The translations under genes and the position numbers were made by a program. Positions 18,147-26,008 of a DNA stretch of 64,000 nucleotides are shown piece after piece. This DNA is from Piscinibacter defluvii (GTDB taxonomy: Bacteria; Pseudomonadota; Gammaproteobacteria; Burkholderiales; Burkholderiaceae_C), in the NCBI RefSeq assembly GCF_004011805.1, contig NZ_RCHJ01000003.1, forward strand, positions 496,001-560,000. The letters run 5' to 3'. The notes beneath the pieces are model-generated. The model saw nothing but the letters and a program-made list of their open reading frames with translations, made no database searches and was not told the origin of the DNA. Every line of letters begins with the position of its first letter. Within the stretch, counting starts at the first letter, position 1.

Positions 18147-18170
18147 ACCGAACTCCCAATTCAGTTCGGT
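18147..18170. promoter_or_regulatory. Operator-like perfect palindrome upstream of two divergent genes
   Basis: ACCGAACT and AGTTCGGT form a perfect 8-bp inverted repeat around an 8-base spacer. It is the only strong dyad in the 316-base region (17985-18300) between the minus-strand tra operon and the plus-strand GHKL ATPase gene. It lies 163 bases before the tra-side ATG and 130 bases before the GTG of the ATPase gene. The spacing of half-sites (16 bp centre to centre) is unlike a terminator hairpin and more like a dimeric repressor or activator site. No clear -10/-35 pair could be assigned. The rest of the gap shows nothing else. Confidence 0.4.
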
Positions 18171-18300
18171 AGAGTTCCTGCAAGATCGACCAAGCTGGCC
18201 GGCGCATGACAAAGCCCGCTCGTCAGCGCCTCGCGCGGAGCCCCACGATCGGCGTGGCGGGCTGCACCACGGATGAAGAGCGACACAGGGAGGCTGGCTC

Positions 18301-19086
18301 GTGCAGGAACATCAGGAGGCCGTTAGCTTCCAGCAGCGGTTCGCGCGATCGGACGACATCGCGGCGGTGCTCGCCGGTCAGTTCGATCAGTCGGTGAGGG
18401 TCGACGCGTCAGGTATCGCTCTTGGAGCCTTGCTCGAACTGCTGATGTTGAAGCGAAGCTCGCGCCGCGCGGTCACGGTTGCCGACGCCTCTAGCCGAGG
18501 CCGATTGTTGCGCCGGCTGCTGAGGTCGTCGCAGCCTTGCCTCAGCGAGGCCTCAAGGGGCGTGCTGCATATGCATTCGGGGCATGACTCCGACGCTGCA
18601 ACAAATGACTTTGCCGACACCTTCCGTGCGCAATTGGTGTCAGCAGGTGTGGTGACCACGGCTGCACTGCGCTTGTCGGGGGCGCTGCACGAACTGTTGA
18701 CCAACGTGGAAGAGCATGCGGGCGATGGTGTCGACGGACTCGGTGCCTTCGAGATACTTGGCCGCGAGGCCTGGATGGTGGTGGCCGACAGCGGCCGGGG
18801 CGTGCTCGGTGGCTACCAGGCATCGCAGCTCGCCGACAAGCCTGCCGACGCGGAGCAGGCGCTGAAGTGGGCGGTGATCGACCATCGATCGCGCACCGGT
18901 GACGCTGCCCGAGGGACAGGATTTCAGACTGTGATCCAGTCGGTGCGCTCGCTGGATGGCTGCGTACGCGTGCGCAGCGACGACGCTAGCCTCGAGCTGG
19001 AGCAGGAGGCCGACCGATCGCGCTTACTACTGCGTGAACAAGGCAAGCTGCGGGGATTCGTCGTCAGCGTCTTGCTGCGGTGGTAG
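18301..19086 (+). CDS. GHKL/HATPase-type ATP-binding protein of a candidate partner-switch module
   Basis: 261 residues starting at GTG 18301, with GGAGG 7 bases upstream. The C-terminal part carries the Bergerat ATP-binding boxes: N box HELLTNVEEHAGD (about 138-150), G1 VADSGRGVLGG (about 164-174) and G2 ARGTGFQTVIQ (about 200-210). There is no dimerisation/phosphoacceptor domain and no membrane segment, so it resembles anti-sigma-type kinases (RsbW/SpoIIAB-like) or HATPases paired with STAS-like proteins. The N-terminal 120 residues (RFARSDDIAAVLAGQFDQS and following) are not recognised. It faces and overlaps by 60 bases the end of the minus-strand operon that encodes a STAS-like partner. 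Confidence 0.75.
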   Translation: MQEHQEAVSFQQRFARSDDIAAVLAGQFDQSVRVDASGIALGALLELLMLKRSSRRAVTVADASSRGRLLRRLLRSSQPCLSEASRGVLHMHSGHDSDAATNDFADTFRAQLVSAGVVTTAALRLSGALHELLTNVEEHAGDGVDGLGAFEILGREAWMVVADSGRGVLGGYQASQLADKPADAEQALKWAVIDHRSRTGDAARGTGFQTVIQSVRSLDGCVRVRSDDASLELEQEADRSRLLLREQGKLRGFVVSVLLRW

Positions 19087-20229
19087 GGAGTTGAAGTCCA
19101 GTCGCGCCTGCGGATCCGGTACTGCCGGAGCACGAGGCTCGGTGGCGGCCAGGCGCAGCGTGTGGATGTTGTGGCGCAGCAGGGCTCTGGCCTCCCGGCT
19201 GGTACTGGTGTGCACGGGAAGGTATGCGATCTTGCCGTTCTCGTTCAGGTAAGCACGTCGGCGTTTCGTCGACCGCATATAGGCGGTCGAATCGATGAAG
19301 ACGACCTGCTTGTAGGCTGAGCGCAGCGCGCGCGCTGCCTCCGCGTTCCCACGAACCACGAGCGTCAGGTCCCGTCCGACCGCCGCGGCGAGGCCAGCCA
19401 GGCGCTCGCAGTATTGGTCGATGCTCTGCTTGGTGGCCGTGCCAGTCAGGAATTCGAATGCGATGGCCTTCACGGCGGGCTGCAGTCGAATGAACTCCGC
19501 CCACCGAACAAAGTCGTGATCGGTGCGGCCGTTGACATGCAGCGCCGTGCACAGCCCGCCTTGGGTCATGTGGTACCAGACCCATGCGATGCGTTTCATC
19601 GCGTGCAGGTTGTCGTGTCGCGGGCTGTCGAGAATCGTGCTGAAGTCCGGCGACGTGGCAAAGATGGCGCCGGCGTGAACGAGTTGGCGGGCAATGCGGC
19701 TGATGTCGGGCAGAGGCCAGATGCGCTCGACGGCGGGATCTTCCTGCACGCCGGACAGCACCCATCCGTGGCGGGGCCGGACGCCATAACTCTCCCCCAG
19801 TTCCTGGCGAGTGCGTCCGCGCGTCGCATGGCCTCGGCCCTTGAGAGCGTAGGTGAGCGGCAGGGCCAGGCAATCGTCCAGCGCCGCGGCACGCCGGCCG
19901 AGCAGGTTGCCTTGCAGCAGCGGAATCCAGTCCGGCAAGCGCGGAAGCTCGACTGTGCGGGCGGTCGGAATCGTGTTCAGGCCCCAGCCATCGACTTCGC
20001 GATGCCGCGCGACGTAGTCCTCCGGCTTGCGCGGGCAGACGATGTCGCACTGGCTGGTGTCTTCGCACGTGCAGTACGACATGCAGGAGACCAGCAGCGA
20101 CCCTGTATTGCGAAGGTGAAGACCACCGCAGACCTTGCGGTCGATGCAGCTGCCACACCCCAGCAACGGCTGGCCCGGCCCGACGTCCTTGAACGTCGGT
20201 GCGAATCGGATGGCGTCGGCGGCCAGCAA
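19027..20229 (-). CDS. Cys-rich protein with DUF4417-like region, third gene of the STAS operon
   Basis: 400 residues from a TTG start at 20229 (GGAG 7 bases upstream, one base after the preceding stop). An earlier in-frame start at 20307 would overlap the upstream gene by 77 bases. Eight Cys lie within residues 25-65 in the order CxxC, C, then CxxxCxC, C, C, which could bind Fe-S or zinc. The middle (about 190-300) has ATSPDFSTILDSPR, a helix with AWVWYHMTQGG, and alternating strand/helix blocks (AIAFEFLTGTA, LTLVVRGNAEA, QVVFIDSTAYM). To me this recalls the TIM-barrel-like DUF4417 family of phage and mobile elements. No catalytic assignment is possible. The 3' end overlaps the convergent ATPase gene. 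Confidence 0.65.
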   Translation of the reverse strand: MLAADAIRFAPTFKDVGPGQPLLGCGSCIDRKVCGGLHLRNTGSLLVSCMSYCTCEDTSQCDIVCPRKPEDYVARHREVDGWGLNTIPTARTVELPRLPDWIPLLQGNLLGRRAAALDDCLALPLTYALKGRGHATRGRTRQELGESYGVRPRHGWVLSGVQEDPAVERIWPLPDISRIARQLVHAGAIFATSPDFSTILDSPRHDNLHAMKRIAWVWYHMTQGGLCTALHVNGRTDHDFVRWAEFIRLQPAVKAIAFEFLTGTATKQSIDQYCERLAGLAAAVGRDLTLVVRGNAEAARALRSAYKQVVFIDSTAYMRSTKRRRAYLNENGKIAYLPVHTSTSREARALLRHNIHTLRLAATEPRAPAVPDPQARLDFNSLPPQQDADDESPQLALFTQ

Positions 20230-20230
20230 G

Positions 20231-20575
20231 TCAGCGCTCCACGACGAGGTCGACGCAGCTGGCTGCTTCCAGCTGTGACCGAACCTGAGCCACGGCCAGG
20301 CCCGCACCGCGCTGCAAGTCCTGCAGCAGCTCGGGTTTCGGGTGATTCACTTGGCCAATGCACTCGTTCTGATCTCGGACCATGACGGTGCCGTTGAGGA
20401 GTTGCAGCATCAGCTTGCTTCCCACTGCCGGCATGCCCCCGCGCACCGAGGCGCGGCAACCCATTTCCTGACCCGGCGCGAGCGCGACGAGCATGTCCTG
20501 TTCACCGGCCCGCAATTGGCGGTTCCAACCTTTGGCGCGGCCTTCGCGCTGTTTGCGCAAGAACTCATTTCCCAT
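20231..20575 (-). CDS. Small unknown protein between the STAS-like and Cys-rich genes
   Basis: 114 residues, basic N-terminus (MGNEFLRKQREGRAKGWNRQL), central strands (KLMLQLLNGTVMVRDQ) and a helical C-terminus (PELLQDLQRGAGLAVAQVRSQLE). No signal peptide or membrane segment and no family recognised. It overlaps the end of the STAS-like gene by 11 bases and is followed after one base by the Cys-rich gene, so all three are surely translated from one mRNA. The small size and middle position suggest an adaptor or regulator (inference). Confidence 0.6.
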   Translation of the reverse strand: MGNEFLRKQREGRAKGWNRQLRAGEQDMLVALAPGQEMGCRASVRGGMPAVGSKLMLQLLNGTVMVRDQNECIGQVNHPKPELLQDLQRGAGLAVAQVRSQLEAASCVDLVVER

Positions 20576-21137
20576 ACGACATGCCCTTCACGACAGCGGA
20601 GTAGTACTTGGTCTTTCCGAGCTTGCGCTCGGTGAGCAGGCCCATGCGGGTCAACGCCACGAGCCGGTTGTTCCAGGCGGTCGTGACGGTGTCCTCGCCG
20701 GAGGCGTCGCTCACCGCTTTGGCATCCGCCTCGCCGAGCTTGAGTACCAAGCCGAAGGTGGTTTCCAACTTGGCGTCTAACGGGCCGCGGGCCACGACGT
20801 TGGAGATCGTCAAACCCTCGAGCTTGCAGAAGAGCAGCACGCTGCCCGCTTGGGCCGCCGCGATCAGCCCTTCTTCGCAGGTCACCTCGTTGACGTTGGC
20901 GAGCAGGCAGGCTCGGCCGTCGTCGGCCGCCCAGCGGACAATCGACAAGACGGCCTCGCGGAAGGCGCTCGCCGTGATCAGCTCAATGCCGTCGAAGGCC
21001 AGGACCCACGGGATTTCCAACGTTGCGGTCGCGGTCTGGAGCTTGGCAGCCGCCGCGCGACCCGCCGCCGCTCCGGCCAGCGTCTTGGCTCCGACAGTGG
21101 CGCGGAGCGACAGGATGTTTCGTTCACTCACTTGCAT
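20565..21137 (-). CDS. STAS-like (DUF4325-like) protein with C-terminal winged helix
   Basis: 190 residues from ATG 21137. Residues about 8-90 look like a STAS-like domain: ILSLRATVGAKTLAG, then the hallmark strand-turn-helix WVLAFDGIELITASAFREAVL, and strand ACLLANVNEV. The C-terminal 45 residues (TVTTAWNNRLVALTRMGLLTERKLGKTKYY) have the pattern of a winged helix. STAS-like DUF4325 proteins are often encoded beside GHKL ATPases, and the convergent gene at 18301 is exactly that. A TTG at 21173 is a possible earlier start but lies inside the -35 box of the predicted promoter. Expression likely starts at or one base before the ATG (leaderless). Confidence 0.7.
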   Translation of the reverse strand: MQVSERNILSLRATVGAKTLAGAAAGRAAAAKLQTATATLEIPWVLAFDGIELITASAFREAVLSIVRWAADDGRACLLANVNEVTCEEGLIAAAQAGSVLLFCKLEGLTISNVVARGPLDAKLETTFGLVLKLGEADAKAVSDASGEDTVTTAWNNRLVALTRMGLLTERKLGKTKYYSAVVKGMSYGK

Positions 21138-21143
21138 GAGTGA
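21124..21143. promoter_or_regulatory. Operator-like palindrome over the start of the STAS-like gene
   Basis: TCACTCA and TGAGTGA form a perfect 7-bp inverted repeat with a 6-base spacer. It covers the predicted transcription start and the ATG of the STAS-like gene. A protein bound here would block both RNA polymerase escape and ribosome access, so an autorepressor site is plausible; the winged-helix end of the STAS protein is a candidate binder (inference). Confidence 0.45.
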
Positions 21144-21144
21144 G

Positions 21145-21173
21145 AATGTACGAGCAAACCAGCTGGTGCGCAA
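21145..21173 (-). promoter_or_regulatory. Predicted sigma-70-type promoter of the STAS operon
   Basis: On the minus strand TTGCGC (21173-21168) and TACATT (21150-21145) are separated by exactly 17 bases. The expected start point, about 6-7 bases downstream, falls at or next to the ATG at 21137, which implies a leaderless or nearly leaderless mRNA. No Shine-Dalgarno-like sequence precedes the ATG, in agreement with this. Confidence 0.45.
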
Positions 21174-21302
21174 GCCCCCCGACTTCAGTCGGCCTCGTTC
21201 CGAGGCATGCGAGGGCAGAGTCGACTGTCGGGATCGGGCGCGAGACGGGGCCCTACCGTCGCAGGTCGGCCATCACGGCGAGGTGAAGCGGCAAAGACAG
21301 TC

Positions 21303-21322
21303 CCCGGCTATTGCTGGCCGGG
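21303..21322 (-). terminator. Weak stem-loop after the DUF4400-type gene
   Basis: CCCGGC/GCCGGG, a perfect 6-bp repeat with an 8-base loop, begins 4 bases after the stop of the DUF4400-type gene. There is no U-tract. It could separate the traI-traD transcript from the cargo operon downstream. The remaining 130 bases up to the STAS promoter show nothing else. Confidence 0.3.
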
Positions 21323-21325
21323 CGA

Positions 21326-21949
21326 TCAGGCTCGCAGATGGAAGCTGGCCAGCGCCCAGCTGAGCAGCAAGACAACAACGAGCGGTGCGACTGCCCAGGC
21401 AACGATCGGCAGCTCGATCGGAGCCAGCAGCGCAACGGCGGTCGCGCAGGCGACGGCAATGGCGGCCGCCAGAGCCAAGGCGAAGACCTCCGGGTCGTGC
21501 TGCCGAAACTCGCGGGCCTTCAGCAGCCGCGATACGTGGCCGTCGGCAAACGCGGCCGCGAAGAAGGGAAGGAGCCACGGGAGGGCGTGACTCATCATGC
21601 CGAGCCTGAACATTGCCAAGAGGAACAGGGCTTCAACGGATCGGAAGTAGGCGTTGCCAAACAGCCGAGCGCTGACGGACGACATCTCGTGCGCAACCGC
21701 GGTATCGAGCGGGCCGCCAGGCGCACTTGCAGCGGCATGCGGCGAAGGAGCGACTCGCCGAGCCGAGTCTTGCAGCCCGAGTGCGAAGTCGAGCATGTGT
21801 GAAGCGGCCTGCTGATTCCATAGCTGAGCGGCGGCGGCGTGCTCTTTGCGTAGCTGCGCGAAGAACTCTTCAGGCGGGTACGCGGAAGGCAGGTACAGCG
21901 CCATCGCCAGTAGGGCGACCAGGCAAGCGATCGCAGCAGCACGGATCAT
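21326..21949 (-). CDS. DUF4400-type integral membrane protein of the traI-traD operon
   Basis: 207 residues with four hydrophobic segments: an N-terminal helix (IACLVALLAMALYLPSAY), a middle pair (SVEALFLLAMFRLGMMSHALPWLLPFFAAAFADG) and a C-terminal hairpin (LAAAIAVACATAVALLAPIELPIVAWAVAPLVVVLLLSW). The central motif FRLGMMxxxLPxLLPxxxAAxxDG, followed by a cytoplasmic helix KAREFRQHDPEVF, is the pattern of the DUF4400 proteins found after traD in SXT/IncC-like elements (TraJ of SXT). Function unknown; probably an inner-membrane partner of the coupling protein. Start overlaps the traD stop by 4 bases. Confidence 0.82.
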   Translation of the reverse strand: MIRAAAIACLVALLAMALYLPSAYPPEEFFAQLRKEHAAAAQLWNQQAASHMLDFALGLQDSARRVAPSPHAAASAPGGPLDTAVAHEMSSVSARLFGNAYFRSVEALFLLAMFRLGMMSHALPWLLPFFAAAFADGHVSRLLKAREFRQHDPEVFALALAAAIAVACATAVALLAPIELPIVAWAVAPLVVVLLLSWALASFHLRA

Positions 21950-23862
21950 CGCGACGCACCGGATGCGATAGCTGCGTTGCCAGCGGCATCCGGATCCAGG
22001 ATCGGAAACCGCCCCTTGATGATCCGCCCGCCCGACACGGACGCGAAGTACTGCAGGTTCGGCAACTTGCCCAGCACGTCGGCCGGTACCATCTCCTCGA
22101 AGCTCTCTGTGAGCTGCGTGGAGTAGCTCGACGAGAAGTCGCCCAAGTGCGCGTCGGCGCCGCTGCTAAGGCCTACACGCACGGTGTGGATGGCGGTCTT
22201 GCCGAAGGTCTCAACCACGAAGTCCTGCGTCGGCCGGTCTTTCGAGCGCAGCGCGATCAGGTTGTTGAGGTTGCCCAGCGCCATACGTGCCGCATCCTCG
22301 CTGCCCAGGCGCTTGGCCAAGTCGGCCAGCGTCTGCATGGCGCAGGTAGTGAAGATGCCGCCCTCGGCGCCCTTGTTGAGGATCTCGATCAAGGGCTGGT
22401 TGATCACGTTCGAGACCTCGTCGACGAACAGCGAGATGCGCCGGTAGCCGCCGAGGTTGTAGCGCATGCCGGCACGCGCGGCGAGGTCGGCCAGGGCCAG
22501 CGCACCGATGGCCGTGGCCACCGAAGGATCGGGCAGCGAATCCAGGCACATGTAGAGCACGTGGCCGGCGCGCTCGATCTTCTCGAAGTTCATGATCGGG
22601 CGCGTGTCGTCGGCGTCGAACGGGTCCGGCGACAGGCTCGGGCCGAGGTCGCCCGAGGTGAGCATGGACAGCACGGGCAGCAGGTTGGCGGTGATCTTCT
22701 GGTAGTGCTCGCGGTTGTGGCGGAAGGTGCGCACCTGCGCATCCAGCACCTTGTTGCGCTGCAACTGCGCGACGTGGTGCTCGTAGTAGGCGACGAAGGC
22801 CAGCAGGTCGGCGCTGGCCGCTTCGGACGGGCGCTTGAGGTTGCCGCGGTGCGCGTCGTGCAGCAGTTTCTTCATCTCCGGCAGTTCGCGCCAGTTGGCG
22901 CCCAGGGTGCGCTCGTAGTGGCGGCGCAGCGTGCCTTCGAGCACCGGCTCGATGCCGCCCTCGATGTACTTGGTCAGCTTCACCAGGTTGGGCCGCTCCT
23001 CGAGTTCGATCAGGCCCTGCACGACGACGTTGACCGCGTCCCAGCCGAAGGCCGAGAAAGCGCCAGCCGTGTCGGGCGGCATGATCGACTGGATGCGCGA
23101 AGCGATCTCGGTCGGCTTCTGCCAGTTGAAGGTGAAGTCCAGCCGCACGCCGGTCTCGGGGAAGGCGGGGTGGAACTCCAGGAAGGTGTCGGGCGCACGC
23201 CAGTCTTCGCAGGCGCGCTGCGTCACGCGCTTCAACCGACGGCTGTTCTTCGGGTCGATGACGATCACCACGTCACCCCGCCGCACCGCCTGTGTGATGA
23301 GGTTGGCCAGCGCCACGCCTTTGCCGGACTGCGTGGTGCCGACGAGCAGCGTGCCGCCCTCGAAGTTCTGCAGCGGCCGGTGCAGCGGCACTTCCTTCGG
23401 TTCGACGCCATGGATGTAGGGCAGGCCGATCTCTGCGTCGGGCTGCGGGTGGCTGTCATAGCCCAGCCAGGCCAGCAGGCGCGGTGAGACGGTGAACTGC
23501 CGGTAGTCCACCTTCGCCAGCTCGTACAGGCGCTGGGCGTGGACAGGGCGCCAGTCGAAGCCGAAGCCGAGGAACACCTGGTCGGGCTGTTTGCACCACC
23601 GTGCCAGCTCGGCCGTGGTGATGGTCTGCACGCCGCGCCCGCCGAGCGAGGCGCGCAGCACCAGTGTGCGCAGGGCTTGAGCACCACGGAAGACGCCCCA
23701 GACGAAGCAGCAGAGCGCCAGCGGCAGCGCCAGGCGGCGTGGCAAATACCCGAGGACACCGACCGTTGCAAAAAATGCTGTTGCTAGCAGCCAGGTTGCC
23801 GCGGCGTAGGCTTCGTAGGCCGGCCGCCAGGGCATTTCGTACTGGCGGACCAGCATGCTCAT
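21946..23862 (-). CDS. traD: Conjugative coupling ATPase TraD
   Basis: 638 residues: two N-terminal membrane helices (about 20-65), then the AAA+-type VirD4/TraD motor. Walker A GTTQSGKGVALANL is at about residue 175, a second strand VVIVIDPKNSRRLKR follows, and the Walker B region is ISLFVDEVSNVINQ. Typical late motifs are FTTCAMQTLADLAKRLGS and NLIALRSKDRPTQDFV. It links the relaxosome to the T4SS and pumps DNA. Length matches SXT-type TraD. Both ends form ATGA overlaps with traI and the DUF4400 gene. Confidence 0.93.
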   Translation of the reverse strand: MSMLVRQYEMPWRPAYEAYAAATWLLATAFFATVGVLGYLPRRLALPLALCCFVWGVFRGAQALRTLVLRASLGGRGVQTITTAELARWCKQPDQVFLGFGFDWRPVHAQRLYELAKVDYRQFTVSPRLLAWLGYDSHPQPDAEIGLPYIHGVEPKEVPLHRPLQNFEGGTLLVGTTQSGKGVALANLITQAVRRGDVVIVIDPKNSRRLKRVTQRACEDWRAPDTFLEFHPAFPETGVRLDFTFNWQKPTEIASRIQSIMPPDTAGAFSAFGWDAVNVVVQGLIELEERPNLVKLTKYIEGGIEPVLEGTLRRHYERTLGANWRELPEMKKLLHDAHRGNLKRPSEAASADLLAFVAYYEHHVAQLQRNKVLDAQVRTFRHNREHYQKITANLLPVLSMLTSGDLGPSLSPDPFDADDTRPIMNFEKIERAGHVLYMCLDSLPDPSVATAIGALALADLAARAGMRYNLGGYRRISLFVDEVSNVINQPLIEILNKGAEGGIFTTCAMQTLADLAKRLGSEDAARMALGNLNNLIALRSKDRPTQDFVVETFGKTAIHTVRVGLSSGADAHLGDFSSSYSTQLTESFEEMVPADVLGKLPNLQYFASVSGGRIIKGRFPILDPDAAGNAAIASGASR

Positions 23863-25529
23863 GCCTGCGGCGATTTCGGGATCGCAAAGGTGGCCAGGTC
23901 GAGGCCGGTAACGAAACGCGGATCGACGATCAGGCCTACGGTGATGGCGCCGCCGAAGTCCCGCGATGTGGTCGGTGGCCGATTAGCATCGGCGTGGACC
24001 AGCATGCGCAGATCGCCCAACGCGCGCATCGCGAGTGCAGGCTGCAGGCCGCGGCGTTCCAACTCGGCGAGTGGCACGAAGATGCCGGTCGCTACCGTGC
24101 ACGCGGCCGCGGTGCGCGCGTCGCCGTTCAGCGTGGCCACGATGGAGCCCAGCGCGTCGCGCACGGCGGGGTTCAAGCGCATGGGAGCCTTCAGCGCGAT
24201 CGGGGCGGCGGCGGCTTCTTCGACTGCGGGCGGGGCTCTCGTCGGTGCGTTCGACGGCGGCGATACGGCTGCTGCAATGTCTGGGGCGACGGCTTCGAGC
24301 AGCGACAACTGGCCCCGCGGTGATGGCGGCGGTGCCGGCGCAGCCGCGGCGGCCACCGCTCTTGTCGGCTCGAGACTCGTCACCAGCGTGCCGTCGAGCG
24401 CATGCGGGCTGGCCTCCGGGCCGGACCAGAGGATTGCCGCAGAGGTCAGCTTGATGGCGTCCAACGGGGCCTTGGCGCCGGGCGGCTGGATCAGCCACAT
24501 GTTGTGAGAGCCGTCGCGGGGCTCGGCGACACCCGCAGCGAGTAGCAGATCGAGGACGGTATCGGCTGATTTCGGTATGCCGGGCAACTGATCCGCCTCT
24601 AGCAAGGCCTGTGCGTCGGCAGCGCATTGCGGCCAGAGCAGGAACAGGCCGTCGCTGCCGTACCAGACGCGCGACTTCTCGCGGTTGGGTACCCAGGCCG
24701 ACTCGGCCGAGGCCAGACGACGCAGCGCATCCACCAGATAGCGTTCAAGGTGCGAGCCGAACTGCGGCAATCCGTAGCGGTCGGCGCTGGCCTTGAGGTT
24801 ACGGTCAATGACCAGGGCGAGCGAGCGGCGAACCAGGCTATCGAGCACATTGGGCTCGCGATACACCGGCAGGCCGCCGACGCTGGCAAGCAGGTGCGGA
24901 ACGATGACCGTGTTGCCGGCGCTGAGGTTCTGAAGCACGGCGGGCTGCACGACGTGAGGCAGCGCGAATAGCCCAAGGCCGCGGGCCTCCGGTGCTTGAG
25001 CGCGCCAACGCACGAAGTAGCGCTCGACACGGTGCTCCGCGAGCCAGGTGGCCAAGGGCGTGAGGTAGGCGGGCCATTCATTGCCGTCGGTATCGACGAC
25101 GATCAACGACGCCAAGGCCCGATGCAGTTCACAGCACAAGCCGCCGATGAAGGTGGCGTGCCGCCAGCGCGGCTCGAGCTGACGGCGCGTGGTGATGGTG
25201 GATTGGCCGGAAAAGATGTGCGCGTCCGTGCCCTGGAGGGCATAGAAAGCCACTTCCAGCCCCAGTTGCAGAAGGCCGCCAGGCCGACGGAAGTAGTTGT
25301 CGGGCGTGGCGGGGAGCAGGTGAACGTAGCCAGCGTAGGCTTCGATCAGCGCCAACGCGTCCCGCGCGAAGGTCTCTTGGTCCACGCCGAAGCACAGGCG
25401 GATGCGGGCGAGCAGGTTGTCGTGGTCGGCGAGGATGTCGCTCACGGCTGCACAGACGAACCCCGGATCCGCCGATGGATAGGGTTGTCCAGATGACTCG
25501 GCGCGTGGCGATGGGGCGAGGCCATGCAT
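23859..25529 (-). CDS. traI: MobH/TraI_2-family relaxase-like protein with degenerate metal site
   Basis: 556 residues from ATG 25529 (GGAAAG 7 bases upstream). A TTG at 25559 is less likely. The N-terminal domain follows the TraI_2 (MobH) pattern: LLPATPDNYFRRPGGLLQLGLEVAFYAL, then LEPRWRHATFIGGLCCELHRAL and WLAEHRVERYFVRWR. In MobH enzymes these stretches normally hold an HH pair, a GGLxxH histidine and an HDxGK dyad; none is obvious here. A Pro/Ala linker leads to the TraI_2 C-terminal winged-helix domain (LNPAVRDALGSIVATLNG ... GAITVGLIVDPRFV). Position directly before traD supports the relaxase role. Either this is a divergent subfamily or nicking depends on other residues. Confidence 0.8.
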   Translation of the reverse strand: MHGLAPSPRAESSGQPYPSADPGFVCAAVSDILADHDNLLARIRLCFGVDQETFARDALALIEAYAGYVHLLPATPDNYFRRPGGLLQLGLEVAFYALQGTDAHIFSGQSTITTRRQLEPRWRHATFIGGLCCELHRALASLIVVDTDGNEWPAYLTPLATWLAEHRVERYFVRWRAQAPEARGLGLFALPHVVQPAVLQNLSAGNTVIVPHLLASVGGLPVYREPNVLDSLVRRSLALVIDRNLKASADRYGLPQFGSHLERYLVDALRRLASAESAWVPNREKSRVWYGSDGLFLLWPQCAADAQALLEADQLPGIPKSADTVLDLLLAAGVAEPRDGSHNMWLIQPPGAKAPLDAIKLTSAAILWSGPEASPHALDGTLVTSLEPTRAVAAAAAPAPPPSPRGQLSLLEAVAPDIAAAVSPPSNAPTRAPPAVEEAAAAPIALKAPMRLNPAVRDALGSIVATLNGDARTAAACTVATGIFVPLAELERRGLQPALAMRALGDLRMLVHADANRPPTTSRDFGGAITVGLIVDPRFVTGLDLATFAIPKSPQA

Positions 25530-26008
25530 GGCCGCACTTTCCAGGGTGAAACCAAGCAACGCGACCTTGAAAAGTCAGCAGGATCGAGGGGTTTCGGCGT
25601 TGTCTCGATGGATCAACTCGTAGGGTGGCACCGCTGCGACGGCATGGTGTGCTCAGCGCGGCTTACTGGCGCCGCGAACCTGAGTGCCAGGTCAAGACTG
25701 ATAGCAAGCATTCGTTGTTGGATCTGCGAACGACGGCTGCAACCGAGAGCGGACTCTCGTGAGCGCGACAGACAGGAGGCCCTTGCGCCGAGGTGTCGAA
25801 CTCACGGAGTCGATGGCTGACGGCTGCGCTCGCGGACGGCAAGAAGATCGAGGACTTTGCGATCGACCGCCGTGACGGACTCCTGCCCGGTCGGCGGGAC
25901 GGGCCGGGAACGACCCGGGCGCTACCCTCGAGACGGGTGACAGAATGCGGCGACGAGCGAGCAGCGCACGCTCGCAAGTTGCCGGGAACGCGGCGCCTAG
26001 GGGGTGGC
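25530..26008. other. 479-base gap between divergent traI and the large LOTUS-ATPase gene
   Basis: No gene is supported. It must hold promoters for both divergent genes, but no convincing -10/-35 pair stands out. Small perfect dyads are present: CGAGAG/CTCTCG with a 4-base loop at 25744-25759, and CCGGG/CCCGG with a 5-base loop near 25903-25917. As the region just upstream of the relaxase operon it is a candidate place for oriT, but I see no motif that proves it. Confidence 0.4.

Noticed and set aside
25793-26008. Upstream extension of the LOTUS-ATPase gene by 72 codons
   Set aside because: The extension has non-coding composition and no RBS; ATG 26009 has GGGGG at good distance and begins the LOTUS-like domain.
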